NCBI GenBank assembly: GCA_014607495.2
Contig: CP053150.1
Coordinates: 6,468,495-6,532,494 of the forward strand
Origin: Carposina sasakii
Lineage: Eukaryota > Arthropoda > Insecta > Lepidoptera > Carposinidae
Direction of reading: 5' to 3'
DNA length: 64,000 nt
Shown: piece by piece, positions 13,331 through 24,893 of the stretch
How positions within the stretch are numbered: the stretch's first letter is position 1
How the letters are laid out: every line of letters starts with the position of its first letter
The notes under the pieces: model-generated
Seen by the model: only the letters and a program-made list of their open reading frames with translations
Database searches by the model: none
Told to the model about the DNA's origin: nothing
Position numbers and translations under genes: made by a program

Positions 13331-13378
13331 AGGAGGATTTTGTTACTAAAAAGTTCCACTGTCTCTTTTTCGGCGGCT

Positions 13379-13730
13379 CCATCATCAGACCCACGTTTCC
13401 TTTATATTATGTGTAGCTGACCAAAATTCTCTATAAAAATCTAAAAACGGACTACTCGTGCCTATTATAATTGAGGATATCCCTAGATTCCTTAGAGATT
13501 CCATCATCAGATGTTATGTTTTATATGTAGTGATCAAAACGCTCAATAAAAGTATAAAATCAGACTACATGTGCCTACAATATTTGAGGATTGCCCTCGA
13601 TTTCTCCAAGATCCCATCATCAGATCCTGATGTGGTGAATATGGGACCAATTTGAAAGCATACCATGACAAACTATAAAAAAAATATGAAATCGGTTCAT
13701 AATGACGGAGTTCTGAGGTAACACACATAA
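13379..13730 (+). repeat. Three diverged tandem units of about 117 bp
   Basis: CCATCATCAG recurs at 13379, 13501 and 13614, each followed by similar sequence that includes GACTAC...GTGCCTA and a block ending in TTGAGGAT. Spacings are 122 and 113 bp. The units have diverged. They sit just inside the right GAAGTCGGT end, and such internal tandem repeats fit a non-autonomous transposon. Confidence 0.65.
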
Positions 13731-13799
13731 AAAATAAAATAAAAAGATACAGACGAATTGATAACCTCTCTTTTTTGAAGTCGGTTAAAAAAGCAGAGA

Positions 13800-15288
13800 C
13801 CTCTTCGCTTAGCAAAACCTTTGCTTACGTGGGAATGTAATCTTTTCACTATCTCCAAGTACCTAATTTTCACGCAAGGGTCAAAATCTATTCATCTGTG
13901 AACGAGACGAGCTGAGTTCACAATTTGGGAAGCGTGTCCTAAAAAATGACGTGTACGAGTATGTGTACGTACTGGTAACGAATTTCATGTTATTCTTTTA
14001 TGTAGATAAGTATAGGATTGTACAGGATTTAATTGGAAGTGTATGTTAAACGAAATGCTGTGAATATAGTCTAAGTATAGGGAACATTGTATATAAATTT
14101 TATACTCGAAATCATATGTTTATTTTCCTCAGGACTGTAAGTGAATATACAATATTGAAAAAAAAAATTCAAATCTTGTAGATATTTGCTGAAAATATCC
14201 CTTTTGTTACGCCCTGTATAAAATGCACTCTTACCTACTATTGAATGAGCAGTACCTACCTATATTATTTATTTTTAACCTGTAAGAAATGCCATTTATT
14301 TTTTACACAACCATGTAATCTTATTCAAACACTGCAAACAGAGTCCTTTGCTAAGTCCGTCCGTGAGTTTCGTCATGATTTCCGGATTGAAGCGGCTTCT
14401 ACTTATTAGAACAGGCTAAGGGAACTCTACAAGCTTCTAATAGTAATGAATATCATGAGTCTACTCGGGTAATAGTATTGTCTGATTATTTAAATTCACA
14501 GTAAAGCGAAAGCAAGATTGGCATTTATAATGTGTGTTGGCAACCAGTGGGGTGAGCACGAATCTCTCGATAGTTCGTAACGCTACCATCAAACTGTCAA
14601 ATCACATAGATTTTGTTAGCGAGGCGCTAGCGTTATGCCGCCGCGTAAAAAGGTTCTTGCTTACCCCTCATTAATAACTTCATTCGCGTGAACGTATTAA
14701 CCTAATATATGTGTTGTTCAGATAAATTAGTTACTCGTAGATACATTGTTAGCAAGTTTAATCAAATATGGTTAAGTAGTTTTTTCATAAAACTGTAACA
14801 AACATTTGTCACAAAGTTAAACATTTTTAAATATTAGTTAAACTTACTTCGTGTGAAGTAACTATCTAATTTCATTTGGCTATTAGATTTGGCAATTTTA
14901 CTACTTCTGAAGAAATGTTTTCTTTTCTCTTTAAGTTAATATTCCAGCTGCAATATTCGACAAATTCAGTCTACTCAAGCAACTCTCCGAGACCCTTTGA
15001 CCCTTAATGTTCCTTCATTAATGGATTAATGGGATATTTGCCCTTTAATTTAACTAATTATGATTTTATGTTAATTAAATCCAAGTAAATCTTTCTTTAA
15101 CCTTGTGCTCTAAATTGTCCTAATCTACCCCAATTATATTAAAATATTTTTTTTCATCTAGTGGTGGATATTTGACTACATTTATAAATAACTTGTCACA
15201 TTATACAAAAATATTGTACATGACGTATTTCCAGATTTACAACACATTGTACTCGTATTTTTAATGCCCATTTTCCGTCTGTTTCATA
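13800..15288. other. Non-coding; one MITE end fragment
   Basis: No gene. At about 14127-14216 there is a diverged right half of a family C MITE, ending TTTTGTTACGCCCTG followed by TA. The remainder is AT-rich unique sequence. Confidence 0.55.
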
Positions 15289-15290
15289 TA

Positions 15291-15680
15291 CAGGATGATT
15301 TTTGGTCGTCAACGTTTCCGAAAACTACGGAATCTCCTCATCATCACGATCATTTTTCTCCATGGAAGCATACCTGGGAAGTGTCTGGTTTCCAAAATAT
15401 TAGGGTCCAAAGTTGAGTAAATAGACTGCGTTTTTCTGCATAAATGCACATAGACGCGCGTAGCAGGATTTTTTCACGAAAAATAATTAATATCTGTCTA
15501 TAAAAAAACTAACATAAACACTAGACACTATAAATTTCGCACGATCAAGGAATTTAAAAAAAAAATTCAAAAATTTTTTTTTTTTTCCAGCATTTTTTTT
15601 GGCATAAACTGACTTTATTTCATGTATAGAATACGTATAATAACGAAGGGCGTTAAAGGTGGCCACAAAAAAAAACCCTG
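15291..15680 (+). mobile_element. TA-target MITE, family A, copy 1 (390 bp)
   Basis: Flanked by TA on both sides (15289-15290, 15681-15682). The 5' end is CAGGATGATTTTTGGTCGTC and the 3' end is CACAAAAAAAAACCCTG, giving imperfect terminal inverted repeats. Nearly the same sequence is at 17254-17633 and, inverted, at 52864-53182. No transposase. TA duplication suggests Tc1/mariner-type mobilisation. Confidence 0.75.
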
Positions 15681-15890
15681 TATATTGCATATATTTATCT
15701 TAAGGTACATAAAACTGTCTACAAGCATCTTAAGCATTCTCCCTTGCGTGGAGGTCAATAAATTAAGGCACAATTAAAGCGCCTCTCGGACGTTGACTGA
15801 TATACAACCTGCTACGAGGCCCGAGAAACTAGATATATAACGGCAGGGAAAATGTTGACAATCAGTGCACAAAAATATGTGTCTTATTAA

Positions 15891-16286
15891 GAGCCAATTT
15901 TCCAATGATCAGATAGACTGTCTGAAGGATGTAGGAGATGCTGTCTTTATGTTGATCAAGTTTTAGAGAAAGACAGCATCAATACTTCAGATAGGCTATA
16001 CAGGGTGTAACAGAAAGGGCATATTAAGCGAAAAGCTATGTAAATAGCCCACTATACAGAACCTATTTCCAAATTTTCAGACTCAAATTCACATTTTTAT
16101 TTTTCCGAATAGTATGAAGAATTCCGAAACAACTCAGGAATGTCCATACAATCTTGAAAAATAAAAATGTGATTTCGAGTCTCAAATTTTGGAAATAGGA
16201 TCTCTATAGTGGGCTATTTACATAGGTCTTCGCTTAACATACCCTTTCTGTTACACCCTGTATATGACTGTAGAAAAAATCGGCCC
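15891..16286. mobile_element. Harbinger-like MITE family D, copy 1, interrupted
   Basis: The ends GAGCCAATTTTCCAATGATC and AGAAAAAATCGGCCC match the inverted ends of the intact copy at 37743-37869. The body is split at a TA by a 260-bp family C MITE (16001-16260); without it this copy would be about 134 bp, as for the intact member. Confidence 0.7.
16001..16260. mobile_element. Foldback TA-target MITE, family C (260 bp)
   Basis: TA flanks at 15999-16000 and 16261-16262. The arms are about 110 bp each and nearly fill the element. The 5' end CAGGGTGTAACAGAAAGGGC mirrors the 3' end ACCCTTTCTGTTACACCCTG, and the arms continue through GCTATGTAAATAGCCCACTA. Transcription through it would give a long hairpin. 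Other members: 63893-64000 (cut by the window end), 33250-33441 and 14127-14216 (diverged fragments). Confidence 0.8.
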
Positions 16287-17165
16287 TGAATATGGCAAGT
16301 AATGTATCCATAAAATGTATGGCGGTATTCCTGTTCTATTCATGTAGGTACTGAACAATGTAGTTGAAAATATCTAAAGAATGATACACTTTGTGTGAAG
16401 CGATAAATTTTAGTTTCTATTATATCTTTCTCAAAATAGAAAAACATGGCAGCAGCTTCAGATTCTTTCACAATAATCTTAATCTTTCTGTGCAATAACC
16501 CAGCTGACCTTGATAAATTTTGTCATACATTTAATAAATACAACTAAACACAGTAACCTATTTACTATTACAAGATATTTGTCTCTTTAAGTTTATCAAT
16601 CCATATGTAGCAGATATCAGTAGGTAGTACAAAATACTCTATACCTATCATTAATAATAGACTCACATCCAACCATGGAAAAATAACTCTAATGTCAAAG
16701 AAAACAAAGTGGCCTGGGGCAGGATACGCGTTAATCATTGTTAATTACAAAATAATTGGTTTCTAAGTTGACTAACAAGTTATTGTCATTTAGAGTCAAC
16801 GATTCCGTTTAACTTTGAAAATTGACGCTTTGGGAAACTCGATACGTGTGAGTGATCGCTTTGAGTCCATCAATTTGATCTAGTCGGATCGCTAGTGAGC
16901 GACGCTCGAAAATCCCGCAGTTAGGATAACAATAATATCAAACCTATATACCACATTATGCTAAATTTTCAATAAAGAGCAGCGAAAATCACATTTCAAA
17001 TCAAAAAATTATTTACGTTATCTCACCATACCGATTAGATTTCTCATAATATTTATGTCCATTTTTCCTATCTATAGTTTTATAGTCATACACTATGAAA
17101 ACATTTATTTAATACAATATATAAAAATATACTTACTTGTTTACACATTTACTAATACCTATATA
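16287..17165. other. Non-coding, nothing recognised
   Basis: AT-rich; no supported gene or repeat. Confidence 0.6.
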
Positions 17166-17253
17166 CCCACAAAATTGGTCAGAAGTGGCACCATGTGGTT
17201 CTATCGGCCCTTGGTGCTCTGCCTACCCCGTAAGGGATAAAGGCGTGATTATA
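17166..17253 (+). repeat. SINE-like repeat (family 2), copy 2
   Basis: Same block as 4159-4258, ending ...AAAGGCGTGATTATA. Its (TATG)n tail is displaced to 17634-17646 because a family A MITE inserted at a TA in the tail. Confidence 0.75.
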
Positions 17254-17633
17254 CAGGGTGATTTTTGGTCGTCAACGTTCCCGAAAACTACGGAATCTCC
17301 TCATCATCACGATCATTTTTCTCCATGGAAGCATACCTGGGAAGTTTCTGGTTTCCAAAATATTAGGGTCCAAAGTTGAGTAAATACGAGTAGACTGCGT
17401 TTTTCTGCATAAATGCACATAGACGCGCGTAGCACGATTTTTTCACGAAAAATAATTAATATCTGTCTATAAAAAAACTAACATAAACACTAGACACTAT
17501 AAATTTCGCAGGATCAAGGAATTTAAAATAAAAAATAATAAAAAATCCCAGCATTTTTTTTGGCATAAACTTACTTCATTTGATGTATAGAGTACGTACC
17601 CTTTGTTAAAGGTGGCCACAAAAAAACATCCTG
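17254..17633 (+). mobile_element. TA-target MITE, family A, copy 2 (380 bp)
   Basis: CAGGGTGATTTTTGGTCGTC at the 5' end and CACAAAAAAACATCCTG at the 3' end, with TA at 17252-17253 and 17634-17635. It is very close to copy 1, differing by small indels. It interrupts the tail of a family 2 repeat, so the pre-insertion site can be inferred directly. Confidence 0.8.
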
Positions 17634-17646
17634 TATGTATGTATAT

Positions 17647-17999
17647 ATCATGGTAATCAACATAAAAATTAGAAGTAATTGAGCTTATTATATTTGTAAT
17701 AGGATTTTATGTACGAGAACCTTTCTTCAGGTCGAAAAAGCACCTGAAAGAGGATCTCGTTAACTAAGAACAAGCGGAAAATTAAGGCCGGTGCAGATTT
17801 GTGCCATCAGTGCGCAGAGTTTGCATTCTAGAATTGAGTTGCGTGAAAACTACCCAGTTTTGTTACCTACCTATAGTTAATTTTAAAGTGCATAACAGCC
17901 TGACTAAAGATGCAAGACGTATGTACTATAGTAATGTAGTATGTACCTATCTACGGTAGGTGTCAATAGATTTTTCTACTAGAAAGCAGTCTACGTAGA
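17647..17999. other. Non-coding, nothing recognised
   Basis: No gene or recurring repeat seen. Confidence 0.55.
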
Positions 18000-19425
18000 T
18001 ATTAGTATTCTTAGTATTCTTAGTATTCTTTATTGTACACATAAATTTTTATCATAGACAGTAAGTTGTAAAAGAAATAGTACAAAGGCGAGCTTATCTC
18101 TAAAAGAGATTTCTTCCAGCAAACCATTAAGTACAAAGAAAATTTTATAATATATAAAAGGAATGTCATATGTGCACACGTACTTATTAAAATATAAATA
18201 AACTTAACACAAAATAAATATATTAACTAAATAATAACAATACTTAATTATCTACTTAGATACATACATAATAGGGACATACATATATATAATAAAATAT
18301 ATATTTATAATACTACTACATACTAATTTATCCATACAATACATACAAACATTATATTGTGACCTATTCAAACTATATCAGATAATAGCACAGTGAAAAA
18401 AATTAAGGAAGAGACAGGTAATAGTTTCTTAACCTATTTTTAAAAATGCCTATGGACGGAGAGTCTCTTAAGGCGGGTACAGACTGCTGTAACGTAACAT
18501 GCAATGTAACACGCAATGAAAGAATTTTCCGTCCACATTGTCGTAATGTATCATGCAATGTAACAGAATTCCCATAGTGTGGACGCCTTGCGCGCACAAA
18601 CCGTGCACACTACGCGCACGAACAGAGCATTTCAACTCGTGCGCGCCGCGATCCGCCATTTGTCGGTTTTTTCGCCGAACACAAAGGGGCGCGCAGTGTG
18701 CACGGAGCGCCAGTGTGAACGGGTTGGAGTCATTCTTGTGAAATTTTGAAATTGTCCGGTTAATCTCATGTCGGCTATTAATTGTGCACCAGCTCTCTGA
18801 CTGTACAACTCTGTATGCCACCATCGTCGAGGTCTTCGGCGTTTTTTTATCACATGATTGATGATAATCAATGAAGCACCGACAATCATCGTAGCCAGTA
18901 ATTGGTCGTCACGATCCATTATCTTTGCGTGTCCTCAGCAGACTGAGCTATGTTCGCCGCGCGCATGCCGGAAAAGATGCGAATACGTGCGCGCGCTGCG
19001 TCCACACTTAAGAAATGCTCCTTTCATGTTACATTGCATGTTACGTTACAGTAGTCTGTACCCGCCTTTATGGAGTGCGGAAGTGAGTTCCACAGTCTAA
19101 TTGCATATACAGTAAAAGAATACCGATATGCTCCGGAATTATGTCGTGGAGTTTTGAGTAGAGAAGCAGTCTTAACTAGAACTTAAGGGTCGCTCCCGTG
19201 AGAAAAGGTATTCAAAACGTTCACTTAGATAAGTAGGAGAAATCGACATATAAAGAATTTTATATAAAAGCGATAACATGTGTGCATTCCGGCGAAATCT
19301 GATTGGGAGCCATTTCAGCTCATTTCGAAAATGAGATACGTGATCATACTTGCGTAGTCCGTAGTTGTAACGAATACCCAAGTTTTGAAGTCTTTCAAGT
19401 TTGTCGAGCAGCTCCTCATTATATT
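18000..19425 (-). pseudogene. 5'-truncated LINE, split by a MITE
   Basis: On the minus strand the frame near 19381-19172 reads LRKYDHVSHFRNELKWLPIR, then FRRNAHMLSLLYKILYMSIS and PTYLSERFEYLF. It continues, after frameshifts, to a YAIRLWNSLP-like stretch at about 19070-19130. After the Harbinger-like MITE it resumes with RDSPSIGIFKNRLRNYYLSL (ending at 18403). This is the C-terminal end of a Jockey/CR1-type reverse transcriptase polyprotein. About 370 bp of 3' UTR follow, ending in repeated TTAGTATTC units (18000-18035; AAGAATACT on the element strand), typical of a LINE tail. The RT catalytic core is missing and the copy is dead. Confidence 0.75.
18471..19067. mobile_element. Harbinger-like MITE (597 bp) with TTA target duplication
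   Basis: Flanked by TTA at 18468-18470 and 19068-19070. Terminal inverted repeats of about 40 bp start AGGCGGGTACAGACTGCTGT; the right end reads ACAGTAGTCTGTACCCGCCT. The interior is unusually GC-rich, with many GCGC steps. Open frames inside (for example 118 codons at 18468-18824) have no transposase motif. A 3-bp TTA duplication is characteristic of PIF/Harbinger. It interrupts the coding end of the surrounding LINE. Confidence 0.8.
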
Positions 19426-19611
19426 AACTGATTCTTATAATTACACTTCTTAGGTTATACCCTATTTCTACCCTTACCTAACAATACCACTTACATTGGT
19501 AAAAGGGGAGTAGAAAATGGTATTAGAAAAAATTTATCCCGCACAAGTTTACAGTAATTAGGTAGGTATAAATTGTACATACAACCTGTAACATGAAATT
19601 ATTATTTCAAA
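19426..19611. other. Non-coding, nothing recognised
   Basis: Short AT-rich spacer. Confidence 0.5.
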
Positions 19612-19835
19612 CTAGTGAACTCCCGCGACTCCGTCCGCGTGGACTGAAGAAAAAAACAATATGTCTAAATTATCCGGTATAAAACATTTTCCCGAGATAA
19701 AAAGTAGCCTATGTGTTAAGTGGAACCTGTCATAATATATTCCTGAAAACTACATCGAAATCGGTCCAGCCGTTTCTAAGATTAGCGTGCACAAACATAG
19801 ATGCGTTACAATTTTATTATATTATATTATATAAA
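19612..19835 (-). mobile_element. Helitron-like repeat fragment
   Basis: On the minus strand the 3' end reads ...GTCGCGGGAGTTCACTAG followed by T, with the typical Helitron-like interior. The outer 5' end is not clearly defined. Confidence 0.55.
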
Positions 19836-22014
19836 ATAGATAGAAGATATGAAAATTTTGTTTTAACCTGTACATGTGTTGCCTATATTGCATAGGTCTA
19901 AGTACTGAATATTTTCTTTTCATGCGTACTTTCGCGCGTTGAATACATTATAGTTTTCCAATATTCAATATAGTTTCCGATGAAGGTTGATCCGTCCATA
20001 AAACGCTCATTCCAAAACAGATAAAACTCTCGCAAAAGTTTTTCAATCTTACCTATAAGTACAGTTTCTGTATTGGGAAACTATTAGTGTGGTCAGAAAT
20101 TTGTAACAAGAAAACCCTTCGTGGGTTGTCCTAGATATTGGGTTAAGCGATCGTATTCTCGCTGTTCTACATTTATTTGCTGATAACACAAACAGAAAGG
20201 CGTCTGTTATGGACTAAATAGGAAACATACATACGTAATACCCACTCAATGATTACATAAGATGGAGAACATGATGTGTAGGACACTTACCCAAAATCAA
20301 ATAAAAAATACAAATCGAATAAATGAACTCAATTTTCGATTTTATTATTGTAGAGAATTGAAATTGAACAATACAGTAGATAGTTCCTACAAAAAATATT
20401 TGATGAAGTTCATACTGACTTCAAAGAACTCCGGATTTTTTTTCATTTGATAACATTTCAGCTTCAGAGTTCAGCAAAGAAATCCAAAAACTGGGTAGCT
20501 CACTGATGGACCACCCCGTTTGCCAAGAATATAGTTTCAAAGTTTGTTTCGTAGTAGAAAACTGAATATCAAGTTTATTTACCGTAAAACTGATCATAAA
20601 CTAGATTTAACACTAAAATGAAATTGAAAACTGCAATTTATGGCAACATTCTATTTTGTAAAGGATAGAAGTTGAATATTTGTGCAAGATTTGATATGAT
20701 TGTGCTAACCTATTTTGATGTTAAAACTTAGTGTGGCTGTGATCAAAGATAGACCTTTATGAAGGTAAAATTTTATATATAGGTATATCTACCATAATTA
20801 ATTATATACAGATTTACATTGTTATTCGTCTGTCAATGCCTTACAGTACCTACATATCATAAAAAAATGGTAGTACATGTACCCATATAAATACAATTAC
20901 AATATATTTTGTTAAGGTACCTATACGTCGACTTTTAGATTTAGGGCCCAATGTGAAAAATCACAATAAAAAGGGTTTTTTTCTTATGTTACACATGTAC
21001 AAAACTACGCAAGAGGACATTAACAACTGTGGATTTATGAAGGTATTCACAGTTTTTTTTTCATAGACGTTACTATTACAATCTGGAAAAGAATCTATAC
21101 ATATTATTATTCTTATGATTATCATGGTGAGATACCAGATAAGTCGCAGTTTAGGTGACTTTTTCCTTTTTATGAGGAAGGGGTATCTCAAATGCAATTT
21201 ATGATGAGCAAAGTAAAGTTGTAAATTCTGCTTATCCCTTAATGGAATCAAAGTCTATTAACTAATGAAAAAACATGTCCCAGCTGTATTCACACGAAGC
21301 CCATAAATAATACTTCTTTGCTAGCGTTACACGTATACTCGTATTTTGCCTAAGTCAAGATTACATTAATCTCTTTTAAAGCAGCTTCAAGTCTATAAAG
21401 TTTCCAATTCTATTAGTATTCGCGTTGAACAAAGATAACTGTGGTGTGAATTCAAATAATGACAGTTTAAAAAAACTAGGGGTTTTTAATTAGTTATTTA
21501 TTTAAAGCTTTATTATTGCTTTAGTACGAATATAAAGGTACATCATCAAGAACTGTCCTTTCCTCATTAAATTGACCTATGATAATTATTACGAAAGTGG
21601 TACCTATCGAATATTTGAGAAAATGTCTCATGAATAGAAATCTAGTCTCATCGGTAAACTGGAGGTACCTCTCGTAAATTTATCTATGATAAATAATGAA
21701 ACAGTCTAGGGAAATATAACATATACGAGTCAAATTATACTCGCTTCTCAGGATGAATTAATATAAGTCAAATCTCGCTGGTTATTGTCTTACGCTCTGT
21801 GCTATCTCTTGACATTTGAGCGGCGGAATACACGGCCTATAAGGAATATCTCTAATATATTTCGAATGGCATGAGTAACAAGAGTATTTATAAACAACAA
21901 GAGATTACGCGCGGTTACATTTGCGTGAACTATAGATTTTCTGTACAGATACATTCATTTAGTCTATCGTGACTAGAAGAAGGTAATATGTCTTTTTTAA
22001 ATATCATAAACAAA
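19836..22014. other. Non-coding, nothing recognised
   Basis: AT-rich; short frames only (up to 96 codons at 20961-21251), without identifiable motifs. Confidence 0.6.
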
Positions 22015-22185
22015 TCCTACTAATATTATAAACGCGAAAGTTTGTAAGTATGGATAGATGGATGTTTGTTACTCTTTTACGTAAAAACGGCTGGAGCGAT
22101 TTTAATAAAATTTGGTATGGAGTTAGCTGACACATTTTAATCCCGGAATATTTCGACATTTTGTTTTTTCTGCAGTCAACGCGGA
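22015..22185 (+). mobile_element. Helitron-like repeat, 3' truncated
   Basis: Starts TCCTACTAATATTATAAACG, the expected 5' end of the lepidopteran Helitron-like repeat, and runs to ...CAACGCGGATC, where the CTAG end is lost. Confidence 0.6.
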
Positions 22186-23104
22186 TCATATACCTACGTA
22201 CCTACATACAGTTGAGTTACCAAAATGGGGTAGCCAGCTCTGCAGGACATTAAGTATTTATACACTAACTCTATTTATTTATTTATGCATTTAGCATAGT
22301 GGGGACAGATGTAAATGATTAGTAACAAAGTTGCTATCTTATCGGATGAGAGAATGCCCAAGTTTCTAATTCGACTCTTACGACATGCACATCTTTTTTT
22401 GTGACGTTAACACACTCTTGCATATAACTTACAGTTACCAACGACATAATCCTTCCATTACTGGATTTTAACGAGGCGAGACGAAATCCGCAGTAATCCC
22501 GCAAATATGGCCAATTGTACTCATCGAGCGCTCTCACGAACTGTAGCCACGTTATATATAATGGTAATTATTGTAAGATTGTATGTGTATCTAAAGCCCC
22601 CAACTTACCCTAAATCATAGCGTATACCTATATGTTATTCGTTACAAAAAACTACATAAAAGTTAAGTTGTATCTCTTTGCATCTACACCGTTGCAAATA
22701 TTTATGATTGTGACCTTTCATGTTTTTTAAATTCCAACATTTCATCGTCAGAAAGAATACGCATGACATGGCCCGGAAACATCGGCTTATTTCCGAAGCA
22801 CGTACATAGTTGTGTCAGACGTAAGGAAAACTCACGTGAATTCCAAATGAGGTGTATGAGATGGGTAGCTTGGTTTTAACATGGGTTACATGATTCCACT
22901 TATCTGCATTTCAAAGCCATATCTTTGACAGCATTTTGTTCATCTATTCATATATTATCCATCAAACCATTTCGTATATCCTAGAATGTACCTACTAAGA
23001 TGTAACCTACAATAAGGTTTGTAATGATAACTCAGCCCAAAAATAGATACACAATGATTATAGAGATACGGAGTACAAAATAAAGGTTTTCTAGTGGAGT
23101 AAAT
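22186..23104. other. Non-coding, nothing recognised
   Basis: No supported gene or repeat. Confidence 0.6.
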
Positions 23105-23210
23105 ATTTACATATCAGCCACTGCTGGACATAGCACACCATAGGGCTACTGAAATAGAGGGTTTTTGCCATGCTCAGCAGGCGGGTTGGTGACCACAGTG
23201 TGATTTTAGG
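23105..23210 (+). repeat. Lepidopteran dispersed repeat (family 1), diverged
   Basis: CAGCCACTGCTGGACATAGC and, further on, GCGGGTTGGTGACCACAGTG match the repeat at 2366-2515 with gaps. Confidence 0.6.
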
Positions 23211-24310
23211 ACTATTTTGTCAACATGGTAGGTGCTGCTGCTCATCTTCCGGAAACCCTTACGATCGCCTATGACGATAGGTACCTACCCACGGACAGAC
23301 ATGGGGTGGTACTGTTCTACTCTGCCGACACCACACGGGAGTATCTAGTGTAGGTAGGAGGAAATATTACGATGATGAAATTCGATGCGGTAATACAATG
23401 TTACTTTTGTATAGGGGAATACGAGATTGTTCATCAAACAATTGATTTTTATTACGTACTGCACGCATTTTCAGCGTTCTCTACAAGTTTGAGAAATAAC
23501 ACACTCTGGAAAGATCGTAAAATACACGTGCCCTATTCCGTGTTTGGGTAACAAAAGTTTTATAGTTTTGACACCTTCGATTTGGATAAGTAAAATGTTT
23601 ATATATTATTTTCTTTATCAGATAGAAAGAGTATTTCATTGTAAGCAATACGAGTATTGTAAGTAATGATATATTTTTAGTACCTACTGATAAAACCTTT
23701 TCCAAAATTGGAGGTAAAGGCTCGTATCTCTACCATTGGGTTTTAGATTAATTAAAACATTTCCGGTGACTGATTATTAGAGTAGTCCACAAATTAAATT
23801 TTCTGCAAGCAAAATATGATCATAATGACAGTCCAACTACTTGAACTTGAAGTAGAAAATTAAAAATTCAGGTTTAAACTCAATACGATCACGAAATGGA
23901 AAATTTCAGCAGAAGTGATTTATTGCTGTTCGGAAATTAAGGTTCTATTCAAATTCAGTGCAAATTCTGCTTAACTTCTCGCCGATAAGGATAATATGTT
24001 TTAGATTATATCGTTCCGGATTTTCTGATGTATTTGGGGTTATACTTTAAATCCTGTTAGATAAAATAAGATAAACAACAGTTTTAAGTAGGTAAATAGA
24101 TAGAGGAATAATATATCAATTTTGTTATTTGCAGTTATGTAACAAACTAAAATAAACACATGTAAAAAATGTAGTTGTCACAATAAAAAAAGACAAAGTT
24201 GAAAGAGTCATAAATTACTGAAACATTTCCGCAAAGCTCTTTGTCAAACTTTATTTTAAAAGAGAATGTCTGCTCAAGCACTTAAAGTTGGTTTATTGTT
24301 CTGCAAGTAA
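23211..24310. other. Non-coding left flank of the Polinton
   Basis: AT-rich sequence with no recognised gene. Confidence 0.6.
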
Positions 24311-24316
24311 GTAGCA
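24311..24316. repeat. Left target-site duplication GTAGCA
   Basis: GTAGCA directly precedes the element terminus and is repeated exactly at 32300-32305. A 6-bp duplication is what Polinton integrases produce. Confidence 0.93.
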
Positions 24317-24346
24317 AGTAGTAAGGAATAGCGGGAGCTGGACCAC

Positions 24347-24354
24347 TGACGTCA
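24347..24354. promoter_or_regulatory. CRE/ATF-like palindrome TGACGTCA near the left tip
   Basis: TGACGTCA begins 30 bp from the terminus, and a second ACGTCA lies at about 24364-24369. The right end has the mirror sites (32262-32269). CREB/ATF factors bind this motif; whether they act here is unknown. Confidence 0.4.
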
Positions 24355-24409
24355 TGGTCTCCTACGTCATAAACTTGAAATTTGCTAACTTTGCAAAAAG
24401 GTCGTCACA

Positions 24410-24625
24410 TATGGCTCATTCACATATGAGATATCATTAACTAATGAGGTATGTGAGGGTAACGCCCCTCATTAACTAAGACACGCCTCCATTAGGTAAT
24501 GACATATCTCATTAACTAAAAGACACGCCCCATAACTAATGATCAAGATAAATGGACCAATAGCAGAGCATGAAGTACTAATGACAAATCTCATTAAAGA
24601 ATACAACGCCCCTACATTAGGCATC
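24410..24625. repeat. Subterminal iterated motifs (left)
   Basis: The short words TCATTAACTAA and ACACGCC / AACGCCCC recur several times in this interval, in an irregular array. The right terminus has the same array inverted (about 31990-32205). Repeated subterminal words are common binding sites for transposases or replication proteins; no binding protein is known for these. Confidence 0.55.
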
Positions 24626-24844
24626 TAAGATGGCCGACTATATACTATATCACATGGTCAGCGCGTGATCCCCCTGACGTTTACTTACTAATGACCACAC
24701 GACAGCATACCTTTGTGACATCATTAATGATTGCTTATCTATATTTTGTTTTGTCTATCTTATTACTTTTATCATAATGTGTAGTAGGTATTTAGGAAAT
24801 TGATATTAAAAATAAAACATTTTTTTTACAAAATAAGACATATT

Positions 24845-24850
24845 TTTATT
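24845..24850 (-). terminator. Polyadenylation signal downstream of the protease
   Basis: AATAAA on the minus strand about 45 bp after the protease stop, overlapping a second copy. It would end transcripts of the leftward gene block. The mirror site in the right repeat is 31766-31771 on the plus strand. Confidence 0.5.
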
Positions 24851-24893
24851 TATTATAATAGGTACCTTAATCTAGTTACATATTACAAAAAAG

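Larger units (their letters stand above)
12238..13789. mobile_element. Composite region bounded by ACCGACTTC / GAAGTCGGT ends
   Basis: The left edge has AAAAACCGACTTC and the right edge (about 13776-13789) has TTTTGAAGTCGGTTAAAA. These are the same inverted termini as the element at 52088-52529. The interval also contains a LINE fragment (12389-13080), two dispersed repeats and a 3-unit tandem repeat (13379-13730). It may be one large non-autonomous element filled with later insertions, or two separate ends close together. The first reading is only an inference. Confidence 0.4.

Noticed and set aside
13379..13730. CRISPR-like or satellite array
   Set aside because: Only three diverged units with no regular short repeats; a transposon-internal tandem repeat fits better.
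18468..18824. 118-codon frame as a transposase fragment
   Set aside because: It lies in the GC-rich MITE interior and end, where stops are rare in all frames, and has no DDE or DNA-binding motif.
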